Positions 34,870 to 46,419 are shown, counted from the first letter of the stretch. The stretch: DNA of 64,000 bases from Sialis fuliginosa (GCA_961205875.1 OY540821.1:16554001-16618000); one strand, 5' to 3'. Translations and numbers: made by a program. Notes: generated by a model not told the origin, from the sequence alone.

Positions 34870-36830
34870 TGTGAAAAAATTCAACTTCCTACATTTAAAA
34901 GACTTTTCGAACAACTTAATGTATATATTTTTTTTTAATATTTGTGCTAATCAGAGTAATAATTTGAATATGAAATATTCGGTTGTATAATTTATATTCT
35001 AAATATTTCCACTTCTATAACTTAATAACAAATGCGTTTATTTTTTATAAAGAAATGGGCGTTCCATTAATTTAAACTGGCGTAGTATTTACCCAACGAA
35101 AAGTGATCATAAATTCAAAGAACAAAGATCTTGATTAGACGAGGAAATACGTTTAACTGTTTAAACAAAGTAACTTCTATAATCTGATATGAATTCAAAT
35201 TTCTTTATTCATTAACGGCTCAAAAATCTAATTAACTTATGATTAATTATCTGAGTTGTGAAGTCATTTCATAAAATTAACAGAATTTTATGTTTTATTT
35301 CTTCATGCTTATAAGTTTAATTCAGGGACGTAACATTTAGGGATTTAATAATTTGCGGAATTTAAAAGCAATTTATAAAAATTATACGAATTTTGTTGGG
35401 GAAGTGGGGGGGATAGCAATGACATATTCTGGGTAAGTTCTGTTTTGTTGGTAAAAATTATTTTACGTAAACTGTGTCAGGATGCACATTCGAGAGATTG
35501 ACGTAAATATGTAACAGTGGGGTTAAATAAAAGTATAGTATTGTTATTTCTTATGATTTATAGGAACATAAAAAATTTCATACAAGTGAAATCGTGGAAT
35601 TACGAAATTAACTTTTTTTATTTTCTTATTCAATTTAAAAAACTTTAATGAAAAAATTAAAAAAAATCATAGAAAATATATTCTAATACCCTGTTATTTT
35701 TTTCAATTCATTTAATTAATATTTACAAGTGCAATCTTGGAAATACAATATTTAATTTTATTTATTTTTATAATATTAAATTTATCACTCATAAAAACTG
35801 GTTAAATGTTTTGATTTGTATTTGTACCTCATAGATCTAATCGAGATCTATAATTTGAGACCAAAATCCGTCTGGTAGCTGCTCTGAGTGTCGAGATATA
35901 CTGATTTTAAATTTACGCTAGCCCGTAGTATTTGGAGTAAAACATAAGACGTTATTCACTTCAAAAAATTGCCTAGTTCTAAGACAGAAAAAGCAGCAAT
36001 TATTTAGCATAATTTCTCATTATTTTTATGGTTCTAGATTTGAATAGTTCAATAAAAGCATTTACAGCTAAGAAATTTCCTTTTACTTACGTTCTTTCAA
36101 TATTGATACATTTCAATGATTGTAAAATTTAATTTTGATTGTTTAGTAAACTTGTAGGTACGCTACTGACTATACTTCCTATACTAGGTTTTATTATTTC
36201 ATTGAGGAACACACATCTCGTATACCGTAACTCTAATTAAAAAAGATTTACAACTATTTGTTCAAGTATTATGATAACAATATGTACTTTTTTCTGTTAT
36301 TATGTTGTTGAAATGACCATTTGTAATATTTTGAAACGTTTTTTTTTCGTGTGTAATGCATTTATTTGTAACTTGATACGTCAATATAAATGAGTTTTGC
36401 GTTTGAGAAATATGTTCTGGAACGGTTACTGATAAAATGTTTGATCTTAGGGTAGATTACCTAACTAAATATTTTGTTTTTGTAATTATTTTATACTTCG
36501 TTAAAATACGCGTTGTAAATGTCACTGGTTTTGTAATTTTTGTATGAATTATGGATATTTTGTGTGTGTTTTTTTTTAAATAAAATATTCTTTTCTATTA
36601 CTTAAATTATTGATGTTTGTATTTTTCAAATACAACACGATTTGATCGAAATTTGGCGTGGCAATTTATGACACTTTATTTTTTTGAAATTAAATTGTTT
36701 TACAATAATGTTAATGTTTATCGAATAAATTTATATTTCATTTTATTCATTCTTATTGCATATTATATAAAGGTACAAATCCAATGAAACAAACATTACA
36801 AAAATCATAATGCTACAGAATTTTTTCAAT
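34870..36830. other. AT-rich stretch without supported features
   Basis: No gene, tRNA or clear element was found. A G-rich AAGTGGGGGGGATAG is at about 35402-35416. Confidence 0.4.
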
Positions 36831-36835
36831 TTTTG

Positions 36836-36922
36836 TTGATGCGGGGGAAGTAGTGCTTCCCTTACTTTATGGGTAAATTAATACAAAACTGTGTTTTCAG
36901 TTAAAAATATTATTACAAATCT
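36836..36922 (-). mobile_element. hAT element terminal segment (family K), copy 1
   Basis: GCGGGGGAAGTAGTGCTTCC, CTTACTTTATGGGTAAATTA and CTGTGTTTTCAGTTA match 43866-43922, where the full CAGTGGCGAGGCG tip is kept. It directly follows the stop of the transposase remnant, as expected for the 3' terminal region of a hAT element. Confidence 0.6.
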
Positions 36923-37066
36923 TTATGCACAAATCAAACATTTTAACCAAATTTTACATAGGTACAATAATGCTACCCTCATTTCTTTATCAATATTCCC
37001 AAGTCTTTCACGTTTTTTAGTTTTAATGTTCGTAAATTTTGAAAAGCCCAGTTCACACAAATATCT
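36923..37066 (-). pseudogene. hAT transposase C-terminal remnant (ZBED/Charlie-like)
   Basis: The minus-strand frame ending at TAA (36923-36925) reads YLCELGFSKFTNIKTK followed by KRERLGNIDKEMRVALL. This matches the C-terminal dimerisation region of hAT transposases of the ZBED5/Charlie-like type, whose hallmark is YLCExGFSxxTxIKTKxRxRL...MRVAL. Upstream the frame runs directly into repeat H (from about 37067), so the catalytic part is missing. The usual basic tail after MRVAL is replaced by unrelated residues, so this is a dead fragment. Confidence 0.75.
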
Positions 37067-37300
37067 TGGCTTCTAAAAGAATAGCCCTGAAGATGTCTAC
37101 CGCAATGTGTGACGAAACGTTGGCCGATTACACGACCATACCGACGCGGCTTATACCTAGAAGCCAAGATCCATATCAAGATCACCGCGGAAGCCTCAAG
37201 ATCTGTAGCAAAATTGTCTGCTTTTATGGAAAGAATTGGGTACTCGGTTTGCACAAAAATCCAAAATTATTCAGAAAATTTAAATACGTCATGAAAGGAA
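37067..37300 (+). repeat. Repeat family H, single copy with hammerhead-like motif
   Basis: CCTGAAGATGTCTACCGCAA, TGTGTGACGAAACGTTGGCC and AGAAGCCAAGATCCATATCA are inverted relative to the array at 27553. CTGAAGA at 37087-37093 and GAAAC at 37114-37118 frame a stem GTC..GAC. ORFs in both directions come from this repeat. Confidence 0.55.
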
Positions 37301-38124
37301 ATTAATTTCGAATCCAATCGTAAGAGAAGGAAAGTAATATTCTATATTTTCTTCTAATAATCATTTAGTTAGTACATAAGTACACACACTTTTTTTTTGG
37401 GTATTTATTTTCTGTTAAAAATTATTACATATGTATTAATTTTCTCTAACCTAATCTAACCTATCCTCAAAATTTTTATAATAAAAATGATTTTTCCCCA
37501 GTAAATATCTGTATCACATTTCCTCAATTTACACCATACACAAGCCGCCACTGTTTAAAAGCTCCCTTCTTTATCATACCTATCTAGTTTACAAAATGAA
37601 TGTGGTCAGAAATAGCCGCATTAAAGGGAGTAAAAGAGTTAATGACAGAAACTTATACTCATTACGTCAGAGCTATCATAGAGTAAGAGAGAGAGGTATA
37701 TGGACTTGACAGAAATATATACAGGGTAGGGCAATGCTAACTGACACAATTTAAATTTGATAAAGATGAAAAATGGTGTAGGATGTCAAGTGAGAAATGT
37801 TATTTTAATGCTTGCATATTTATGTTTCATTTATTATACTGAAATTAGTATGCGATATTTTTAGAAATAAAGATGTATATTAACGTGGTACATTGGGTTT
37901 ATATTATTTAATTAATATTGTGGTCAAATTTTGTATGTATTCGATTTTAGGTAATATGTATTTGGTTGTTATTTGAAGCTATAACCTTTTAATATTAGGT
38001 ATGCTAAAATAATGTACAAAAATAATTTTAAAAATATTTGATTTATTTATCTATTTTCACTTTGTTTTATTTACTGTACTTATTAAACAATTGCACCATT
38101 TTTAGGGGTTTATAGAAAACTAGG

Positions 38125-38480
38125 AAGTATAGTTTCGTCTGTCTGTCTATATAAATTTTAAACTGATTAAGATGAAATTTGGTATACGGACGTAGATTGA
38201 TAACTAAAAAATAGAAATGATGAGATTTTTGAAAAAAAACGATTTTTTAGATCCCCTTCTCAGTATATTAAAAAAAATTTTTTCACAAGATTGGTCTCGA
38301 ATAAAATGCTGAAAAAAAATTATAAAACGTTTTTCATTTAATTTAATGTAAGTAGGTAGTTACAATTTTAGTAAACCTTTTTTCAAATGAAGCTAGTCGC
38401 GATATAAGGGGGTACAAAGAGAAAGCCCTCTCCTTCATGAACTGGAAATAACGAGCTAATTTTAGATTCAAAATAATATA
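38125..38480. repeat. GTCTGTCTGTC-tailed repeat, possibly non-LTR-derived
   Basis: GTCTGTCTGTCTATATAAAT, then AAGATGAAATTTGGTATACG. A similar GTCTGTCTGTCCG motif is at 62530. The class is uncertain. Confidence 0.3.
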
Positions 38481-38495
38481 TTTAAATATTAAGTA

Positions 38496-38510
38496 GCCCC
38501 CCCCCCCCCC
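38496..38510. repeat. C homopolymer
   Basis: Run of about 13-14 C in AT-rich DNA. Confidence 0.85.
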
Positions 38511-38568
38511 CTATCCTCAAGATGTGAAAAAAAAATCGGTGCATAGTAATAATAATATGAACTACATA

Positions 38569-38913
38569 CAGTGTATTCCAAGTTGATTAAGACATAGGAA
38601 ATTTAACATGGGGGCAATTATAGAAACGTTGTAGTAACCTTTGGTCAAATTTAACGATATGTCATTGGTGCATTTTGAAATGCCGCTACAAAATTTAATA
38701 AAATAGTCATTAGTATTTTGTTTTCAAATTTATATCTGTCAAAAAATATTATTATAATTTTATCTAGGATGCTTATTTTAATTTCATTAAAGTTGAAAAC
38801 AAAAGACTATTGATTTATTTAAAATTTATCAGTTATTTTCGTAGCGGCATTTCAAAATGCACCAATCATACATCGTTAAATTGCTTATTTCTTAATCAAC
38901 TTGAAATACACTG
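38569..38913. mobile_element. MITE family C (mariner-like), copy 3, 345 bp
   Basis: Complete tips with TA at 38567-38568 and 38914-38915: CAGTGTATTCCAAGTTGATT and inverted AACTTGAAATACACTG. Relative to copies 1 and 2 the central segment reads in the other direction, consistent with a near-palindrome. Confidence 0.85.
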
Positions 38914-38919
38914 TATATA

Positions 38920-40080
38920 ACACAATATAAAATTGGTTATACGGCCACCCTTTATATATACGTCGGTCCTTGTTATGTACTGTTGTTTTTTCTTTGGTGG
39001 TAGGTTTTTTGACAGAGTTTTTAGTCGCACTGTGCTTGTGTCACGCGATTTTCCCATCAGTGTTACACAGAAAGGTGTTTAACAACAGCTGGCTAACTCG
39101 GTAGAGAAAACGTTCAGAACTTGATATTACGAATTAATGTTTCACATTTACAAATGCTACTGTATTTGAATTTTATTATAATACATATATATTGCACACC
39201 TACTAAAAAGTGTCGATGGTCCAGAAATGTACCTATATTAAAGTTGGTAATGAAGAATAAATCAAAATAAATAGATATAGTAAAATAATATCGTTATGTA
39301 ATTATAATAAAAATATTGAGCATTTTTTAAAAGGTATTTTATTAGATGTAATATTGCTTATATTTTCTAAAAAATTAATTATTAAAAAAAAATGTTATAG
39401 TTAATTACATTGCTATGGCATTTAACTCTATTTTTTAAATGGCAACAAATCTTTTTTATTGCTTTTATGAATATATATTATTTTTTGCATACAACCCTGT
39501 AAAATTTTAATGAGATTGCCCGAATTTTACAATACATAAAAAATTCAAATGACCAAATGAATTCGGTTATTACATTCTTTTTTGATTATTTTTACTTACA
39601 AAGTTATCAGCGTGGTTTTAAAATTATTTTATATTTTAATAAAAGAACATTAATTTTAATTTAAAATGTTTTTACAACGATCAGATCCACAGCTACCTTA
39701 CATTAATTGTCATTTATTACAATTGATATGCATGTGTGGGTGTGAGACAGACATATGTGGGAGGCCCGGGTTGTATGTAGCTGTCTCTGTCATAATCCTC
39801 ATATTTATACCTCTAAGCTTACCTTTTGATTATTTATTTATACTCTGTAGACACCGATATTATAATTTATTATACAACCATTGTAAAAAAGTAAATGAAT
39901 GAATACATTCGTGTTCCATATATTATGATTGAAATGAGACAATTAGTACAGTGGTATTCGCCCGGTTTTATTCTACAAATGACCTTTTAAAATCAAGGGG
40001 GGGGGGGGTCTTATATAATAACTCCCTCCCCAGCCAAGTTATGCGATATTAGCTAACGTTTTAGAAGTAAAAATACAGTA
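38920..40080. other. AT-rich stretch without supported features
   Basis: Includes a G10 run near 39999-40009. The 78-codon ORF at 39666-39902 has no recognisable domain. Confidence 0.4.
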
Positions 40081-40087
40081 CAATATA

Positions 40088-40575
40088 CACTACACTGCAA
40101 AAGTTTAAGACCACCTGAAAATTTTTCCTTTTTTGGACTTTGCGAATATTTCTCGGTCTCTGATCGTTATATTCAATGTCTTTGTATTTACCGATGATAA
40201 AATATGTTTCTCACCCGATAACTGGACGGTCACATGTATTTCGAAGTGTCAATTCAAATTGTCTCAGTTTTGCCATACTGGCAATATCTTTATCCCTAAA
40301 ATTAGTGAGTATATTCTATATTTACAATACCTATTGTCATATTATTACCTTGTGATTCGATTTTCTGCATCGAAAATTGTACTGTTTTCACATTTCAAAT
40401 GACCTAACCTCAATATTGTGTGATCCCCCAAAAATATTTTTTTACAGAAAACACGAAAATGGGGAAAGCACAGCAAATTTCGAAAGAAAAACAAGCAGTT
40501 TGAATAAATTGGGCTATTCACAGCGAAAAATTACTGACATTTTTTCAGGTGGTCTTAAACTTTTGCAGGGTAGTG
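40088..40575 (+). mobile_element. Tc1-like element, internally deleted (488 bp), TA target duplication
   Basis: Tips CACTACACTGCAAAAGTTTA and (reverse) CACTACCCTGCAAAAGTTTA, continuing AGACCACCTGA, flanked by TA at 40086-40087 and 40576-40577. AAAAGTTTAAGACCACC is a typical Tc1-family terminal sequence. The interior keeps the start of a transposase frame (see 40459) running straight into the right tip, so the catalytic DDE region has been deleted. Confidence 0.88.
40459..40550 (+). pseudogene. Tc1-like transposase N-terminal remnant
   Basis: ATG at 40459 opens MGKAQQISKEKQAV then TGA at 40501. In a different frame the following bases read LNKLGYSQRKITDIF, the helix-turn-helix spelling expected next in Tc1 transposases. 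So the remnant has a frame break and then ends in the right terminal repeat. Confidence 0.7.
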
Positions 40576-40784
40576 TATATTTTATTTTTAAATGAAACTA
40601 AAATGCTTTTATGGGGATGGCTTTAGTAACCCTCACACCCGCTATTAATACGTTACAGTGTAAACATACTAAATATTGGTGATAAATACAGGACTGACAA
40701 TTATTTCAATGTGTTTTTGCTTTTAATGACAGTACATTTTGACAACTGGTGTACGTTATTAGGTACATAATTGCAATAGTCGAA

Positions 40785-40797
40785 GGGGGGGGGGGGT
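40785..40797. repeat. G homopolymer
   Basis: Run of about 12 G. Confidence 0.8.
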
Positions 40798-40899
40798 AAT
40801 TTGTTAGTGTTTGGTCGCGCTGTTCACATGGGAAGTCTTCAAACCACGATTACTGATGGTTACTGTTAATTTAATCTAACAAAAAAGAGAAAATTGTAA

Positions 40900-40948
40900 T
40901 CGAAAAAAATCATAAAAATTATACCAACATTTTTATGATTTTTTTCGA
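40900..40948. other. Perfect 19-bp inverted repeat with 11-nt loop
   Basis: TCGAAAAAAATCATAAAAA at 40900-40918 is exactly complementary to 40930-40948. It may be a very small foldback element or a strong hairpin in the transcript. It is not a rho-independent terminator in a eukaryotic context. Confidence 0.85.
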
Positions 40949-40954
40949 ATACCC

Positions 40955-42190
40955 GATATATGAAAAATATTATACAAATTGGAATGAATTTTTTTTAGAA
41001 ACAAAACCAATATCGTATAAATTATCATATAGGTACAATTTTTTTTCTTCTTCTTCATGGGTTTTATGTCAAGTGGATTAGGTACAATTTTCTTTGTGTA
41101 GTTTTTATTTGCCATCATCGATTTTCTAGAATTTGTTTTAAAAGTTTATTTTTTAGTTTTTTTTAGGTAGGTAGATTTCGAATAGGTATTTAATAAGTGT
41201 AATTCTAAAATTTTTCATTGGTAATAAAATAGAGAAATATTATCAACGTTGAATCATATAAAATAAAATTATGAATTATTATTTTCTAAATGCATGTATA
41301 TATTTTGAATTCTTTTGATAAAAATTATATTAACTTTATTATATTCCCATAAAATTTCATTATATTTTGTCACGTATAACGTAAAATAATTATTTTTTAT
41401 TTGACGAGTTGATTCACACGGACTTATTTCTTGCCATGATTCAATCAATACTTAAATTATTTATTTATAATAATTAAATTAATAAAATTCTAAATAAAAA
41501 ATAAGAAATTGTAGACTAGAAAGGTGGCAACGAATTTTTTTTTTTCAATTTTTGTATTTATATTTTGCTGCCCCAGAATCTTTAGTTACAGTCCTGTATT
41601 TGATATAACATTGATTTCTTTATCTTATATATAATTATTTAAAAAATAAAATTTATTTATTTTCTCATTGAAAATGTTTTCGATTAAAAATATGTACATT
41701 ATTGTACATATATAAAATAACTCCTGTGGTCCTCTGGGCTTCGTGAATGTTTCCTGCCCTGATCGCCCCGGGGCATATCCCAATCCCACCAGTCATCCAC
41801 GATTGGTGTAGGCCGTGACGTCAATTATAATAAAAATATATATATATAAAATACGGGAAAAACGTTTGTGTGAAAGCAGCCAAATCCAATAAAAATATAA
41901 AATAAACATAAAGTCGGCGAAGTTGTTTGATGATATATATCTAACACATTGTTTCTTGATAAATAAAACAAATTATCAAAAGTTATTAAAGTAGCATACA
42001 GAGAATAACTTTAACTTGTTATCACGAAACGCTATAAATTATATTTTATCTATAACACAAGTTAAATATGACGAAAGAAGGCTTTAAAACTCTCAAGAAA
42101 TAAAATTAAAAATAACTCTTTTGTGTTTTAGAATGGTAGTTAGCAGGGCTGTATTAAATATTTATTTTAATTTTATTTTTTTATTAACTA
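40955..42190. other. AT-rich stretch without supported features
   Basis: A short, less AT-rich segment at about 41726-41815 (TCCTGCCCTGATCGCCCCGG) is unassigned. Nothing else is recognised. Confidence 0.4.
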
Positions 42191-42192
42191 AC

Positions 42193-42580
42193 GCACTGTC
42201 ACCAGTTATGGCCGCTATAAGAGCAAGTTTTTGTGGTTATTTTCATGAATTCATGTTATTAATAAAACAAGTAACTCTTTATTTAATCAATTTAATTACC
42301 AAAGTCCGCAAATATAGATTGTTTTTAAATTATAGTATATGTTTTTTCTCCAGTAATGGACTAAGTTAAACCAGTAATGAGCACGCAAAACGACAAAAAA
42401 GATATAAAAGAAATAATCGTGAAATTTGAAACAATGTAAAGCAGTTGCTATGATAATATAATAATTAATAAATAAATTAGTTTAAATGTCCACAATTTTG
42501 GCACCTATTGACCGATTGTCATCAAATCACGCTGTAAGACAGTTAAATGTATATATGTAGATTAATATTCAGAAATAGTT
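42193..42580 (-). mobile_element. MITE family A, copy 7
   Basis: CACCAGTTATGGCCGCTATA to GATTAATATTCAGAAATAG. The outer tip reads ACTGTCACCAGT instead of ACTGGCACCAGT, and the inner end is truncated. Confidence 0.8.
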
Positions 42581-42699
42581 ATCAGTTTACGAGTTAAATA
42601 ATTCTATTAAAATGAAATATTTCTGAATACGGTCGTTGTATCTAACAGCAGTGATGGTCGATATTTTTTCAAAGTGCAGGTGTAGAGATGTGTGGCTGT

Positions 42700-42880
42700 A
42701 GATATGGGCCATAAAAGCTCAAGACATCTTAATAGCACGTATAATCGGACTGACAGCACCGGTAATATCTCTTGTATAAGACTGTCATTGTGTTATTCCG
42801 ATTAAGATAATACCAAAGGAAGTTGGAATAAAGTGGCTTTGACGTGTTTCAATATTGCTCGAAGAATTGACGTCTTTCGT
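42700..42880. promoter_or_regulatory. Candidate non-coding island
   Basis: Less AT-rich and unmatched in the window, with GTTATTCCGATTAAGATAAT and GGCTTTGACGTGTTTCAATA. Function is speculative. Confidence 0.2.
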
Positions 42881-43118
42881 GGTTTTAAAATCGATTTTTT
42901 TTTTCATTAGTAATTAATTAGTTAGTACATTAATTGATTCTTAATTTATGGTAAAAAAATATATATATATTTTAAACGCGACTTATTTTGCGAATGTTTT
43001 TACGTAGATTGAATAAAATATAATTATCTCAACTGATACGTATGTTTATTTTTATTAATTTTATTTATTAATATTTTATATATATGTTTGTTTTCAATTT
43101 ATGATTTAATTTTAATGG

Positions 43119-43461
43119 CAAAGGTAAAACCAGTAATGAGCACGCAGTGATGGACACTTGCTAATGATAAATACTACAACACAAAAGATATAAAAGAAAG
43201 AATCGTCAAATTTGAAACAATGTAAAGCAGTTGCTATGATAATATAATAATTAATAAATAAATTATACGAATAATTAGTTTAAATATCCACCATTTTGAC
43301 ACATATTGGCCGATTGTCATCAAATCACTCTGCAAGACAGTTAAATGTATATTGATTAATATTCAGAAATGGTAGTACTTAATCAAATTTCAACAAATCT
43401 TTCTAAATAAAAATTTGCCATTACTGGGGTCCTTGCCAAGACTGGTGCCACTACCTTATTA
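43119..43461 (-). mobile_element. MITE family A, copy 8
   Basis: AAAGGTAAAACCAGTAATGA to CAAGACTGGTGCCACTACCT, lacking the distal third. Confidence 0.8.
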
Positions 43462-43649
43462 TAAGTTTCTGAAGTGCTGATATTTAATTTCAAATCCAGT
43501 TTCATCATTAACCAAGGTGTACCACCTTAACGAAACAAATCATCCCACTATAGAGTTCTCTAAATTCTCGCATTCATATAATTTCACATAAAAAAGCGTC
43601 ACGGTTTCCTTAAAAAATAAATACGATGACAGATGTTTAAAACAGGCAG

Positions 43650-43820
43650 CAGTCGGGCCCACGCTCTGGCAATAAATAAGGCCCGTTTTACGTAGTGTGG
43701 TAGTAGCGACACGGAGGTTTTGTGTACAAACAAAATAATTTACAGATTTTCGGGCAGCGACACAATAGGTTGCTAATGAAGAGAACTGTTTAGAAATATA
43801 AAACGGTGTATTGTGTGCGA
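43650..43820. promoter_or_regulatory. Candidate non-coding island
   Basis: GC-richer block with TCGGGCCCACGCTCTGGCAA, AATAAGGCCCGTTTTACG and CGGGCAGCGACACAATAGG. No repeat match was seen. Regulatory role is speculative. Confidence 0.2.
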
Positions 43821-43850
43821 CTAGCTCTAGGTTTTAGTGGGTATACCAGT

Positions 43851-43950
43851 GGCGAGGCGTGCAGGGGAAGCAGTGCTTTCCTTACTTTATAGGTAAATTA
43901 ATACAAATCTGTGTTTTCAGTTAGTAAATAATTAAGAAAAATATTATTAG
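43851..43950. mobile_element. hAT terminal segment (family K), copy 2 with intact tip
   Basis: Starts CAGTGGCGAGGCGTGCAGGG, a typical hAT-type tip, then GAAGCAGTGCTTTCCTTACT and GGTAAATTAATACAAATCTG, shared with 36836-36900. The other end is not visible. Confidence 0.6.
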
Positions 43951-44021
43951 AATATTCATCTTTAATTAAAAATAGCATTTAATATTAATTTACACTCTCA
44001 ATTATAAAACTATAATACCTT

Positions 44022-44746
44022 TACGTCATATTTTCTTCTATTTTAGTCGTTATTTGTATGACGAGTTTCAGGAAATTTCACTAAAAAATTTAGAATTTTT
44101 GATTTCATTAAAAGTATGTTTATTGTATAGAAAATGGCGTGAAAAGTTGTTTGTTTCAAACCGCAGGTCTGTATCTCAAACCGTTCTCGAGATATAGCCT
44201 CTCAAAGTTTCAGTTTTTTCAAAATTTTGAAGAAAAATGGCCATAACTTTTGAACGTGTGGTCGGAATTGATTTTAGTTGACGGATTTGAAATCAGCGTG
44301 TCAAAATCTATATAATGACATGTATAAAACCTTAAAACTCGGAAAAAAATTTTTCGCGAAAAATCGAAAAAATTCAAAGGGGTATACCTTAAAAAAATGT
44401 CGTTTTTTGACGAAAATTTTTTTTGTCGGATTTTAAAATATTATACATGTCATTATATAGATTTTGACACGCTGATTTCAAATCCGTCAACTAAAATCAA
44501 TTCCGACCACGCGTTCAAAAGTTATGGCCTTTTTTCTCCAAAAATTTGAAAAAACTAAAACTTTGAGAGGCTATATCTCGAGAACTGTTTGAGATACAGA
44601 CCTGCGGTTTGAAGCATTCAACTTTTCACGTCATTTTCTATACAATAAACATACTTTTAACGAAATCAAAAATTCGAAATTTTTTAGTGAAATTTCCTGC
44701 AACTCGTCATACAAATATCGACTAAAATACAAAATAATAAGACGTA
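44022..44746. mobile_element. Large foldback element, about 725 bp with arms of about 320 bp
   Basis: The left arm (TACGTCATATT.. TTTTAGTCG.. TTTGTATGACGAGTT) is mirrored by the right arm ending AACTCGTCATACAAATATCG and ACTAAAATAC. The match continues inward through CTCGAGATATAGCCTCTCAA, GCCATAACTTTTGAACG, TTGACGGATTTGAAATCAGC and ATCTATATAATGACATGTAT to a short centre at about 44345-44435. It is non-coding. Transcribed as part of intron 2 it would form a very long hairpin. Confidence 0.85.
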
Positions 44747-44962
44747 GAATCATTTAGTTACTATATAAATATATAAGAATTTATTTAAAAAAGTAAAAGC
44801 TTGAACTTAATGATGTAAATGTATATTTAATATAAATAAAAAATGTATTACAAATATTTGCTCGCGTTTTTGAATTTTTATCGACCGTATTCATAATAAA
44901 AAACATATATCCTTTGATATAAAAAGAAGTGTAGGCGGGTTGTCTCCATACAAAAATGTAGC

Positions 44963-44999
44963 AGACACACACACTCACACACACACACACACACACACA
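44963..44999. repeat. CA microsatellite
   Basis: About 17 CA units with one CT interruption. Confidence 0.9.
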
Positions 45000-45150
45000 A
45001 TGTGTGGAATGTGAATTGTGCTGTAAAACTGTCCTATAAACTATAATATAATCTCTCTGTGTTGTAGAACATAAGATATACTAGTCAGGTGCTGTTTCTA
45101 GATGATACTACCAGTAGTCCAGGATCTGATATTTGTGTTAATGAAATTAT

Positions 45151-45920
45151 AATACACTGGCACCAGTTATGGTCACTTTAAGAGTAAAGGATAATTTAGT
45201 TGACATTTATTCCACAGTTTAAAACTTCAAACATTGAGGATATTGTTATCCGTAGCAAATTATAGAGACAATCATATGCATCAAATGAGGGAACCTTTTT
45301 ATATGGAAGAATTGATGAAGAAGTGTATTTGAGACCTCCAGAAGGAGTTAAAGTTGAAAATGGAAATTTATTAAAATTGACAAAATCATTACGAACATTT
45401 TAATGAGACTATTATGGAATATGGTTTTAGAAGATCTGAAAATAATTACTGTATGTTTAAGAAATATATTGTTTTTGTGATTGACGCGTGTATATTTTTT
45501 GCAATTCTCATCAAGTCATATTATTAATAAAACAAGTAACTCTTTATTTAATCAAAGTTTTTTAAATTATAGCCTTTTATTTTATTTTTTTCTCCAGTAA
45601 TGGATAAAATAAAACTAGTAATGAGCACGCAGTGATCGACACTTGCTAATGATAAGTACTACGACACAAAAGATATAAGAAAAGAATCGTCAAATTTGAA
45701 ACAATTAATACAATAATTAATAAATAAATTATACTAATAATTAGTTAAAATATCCACCATTTTGACACCTATTGGCCTCATGTGATCAAATCACGCTGTA
45801 AGACAGTTAAATGTATATAGATTAATATTCAGAAATTGTAGTACTCAAATATCAAAAAATATTTCTAATTCAGTACATTTAAAGTGGAGTCATATTCAAG
45901 ATTGGTGCCAGTACCTTATA
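45151..45920 (-). mobile_element. MITE family A, copy 9, carrying a retrotransposon fragment
   Basis: Outer tips ACTGGCACCAGTTATGG and AGATTGGTGCCAGTACCTT are both present. Family A sequence is interrupted between about 45192 and 45468 by non-A sequence containing the copia-like remnant, then resumes with TTTTTGTGATTGACG. Confidence 0.8.
45296..45467 (+). pseudogene. Ty1/copia-type reverse transcriptase remnant
   Basis: Two separate reading blocks are recognisable. The first (45296-45400) reads LYGRIDEEVYLRPPEGV and then NLLKLTKSL before a TAA. This is the copia RT segment normally spelled L-x-G-x-L-x-E-E-V/I-Y-M-x-x-P-x-G and C-x-L-x-K-x-L. The second block, in another frame from about 45399, reads MEYGFRRSENNYCMF, the part that follows some 15-20 residues later in intact copia RT. 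The intervening YGLKQAPR-type segment is deleted. The YVDD catalytic region and everything else are absent. It lies inside a family A MITE. Confidence 0.8.
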
Positions 45921-46008
45921 TACATAGGTATTTATATATATATGTATGTGGTTTATTTGTATACAAATTTGTACTAACGAGTATGATGCGGGTACGCGCT
46001 AGGTACTG

Positions 46009-46035
46009 ACACACACACACTCGAACACACACTCG
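46009..46035. repeat. Imperfect CA microsatellite
   Basis: ACACACACACACTCGAACAC-type tract. Confidence 0.8.
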
Positions 46036-46039
46036 CAAA

Positions 46040-46200
46040 GAGCGTGACGATGTGGGTGGTTGGTGTTTAGTTCTCACAGAGAGCTCGGACGCACAACGGG
46101 GTGTCGCACAACGTGTTGTCGGATGAAATACGACCGTGTCAAGTGACCCCTCCCCCCCCGCCACCCCCCTCTTCATCCCCACAGTCACCAACACATACAC
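46040..46200. promoter_or_regulatory. GC/CpG-rich island in intron 2
   Basis: Contains GCTCGGACGCACAACGGGGT, GTCGCACAACGTGTTGTCGG (with a CACAACGTGTTG palindrome) and a C-rich CCCTCCCCCCCCGCCACC tract. It stands out from AT-rich flanks. ORFs on both strands are low complexity. It may be an enhancer or simple-sequence drift. Confidence 0.25.
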
Positions 46201-46227
46201 ACAAACGAAAAAATGTGTCACCGATAC

Positions 46228-46415
46228 TTAGGGTCATTTTGTACGGACTTGCAAATTTAAATGAATTATTATTTTTTTTTTTGAAGACTTTTTATTTCCA
46301 AAATAACGAACAGAAAATTTTAGATTTAGGGTCATTTTGTACGGACTTGCAAATTTAAATGAATTATTTTTTTTTTTGAAGACTATATTTCCAAAATAAC
46401 AGAAATTTTTAGATT
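46228..46415. repeat. Tandem duplication, 98-bp unit, two copies
   Basis: TTAGGGTCATTTTGTACGGA starts at 46228 and at 46326; both units continue CTTGCAAATTTAAATGAATT, a T run and TTGAAGAC. Confidence 0.88.
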
Positions 46416-46419
46416 TTTT

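Noticed and set aside
39666-39902. 78-codon ORF with hydrophobic C-terminal half
   Set aside because: Hydrophobicity follows from T-rich codons; no signal, domain or context supports a gene.
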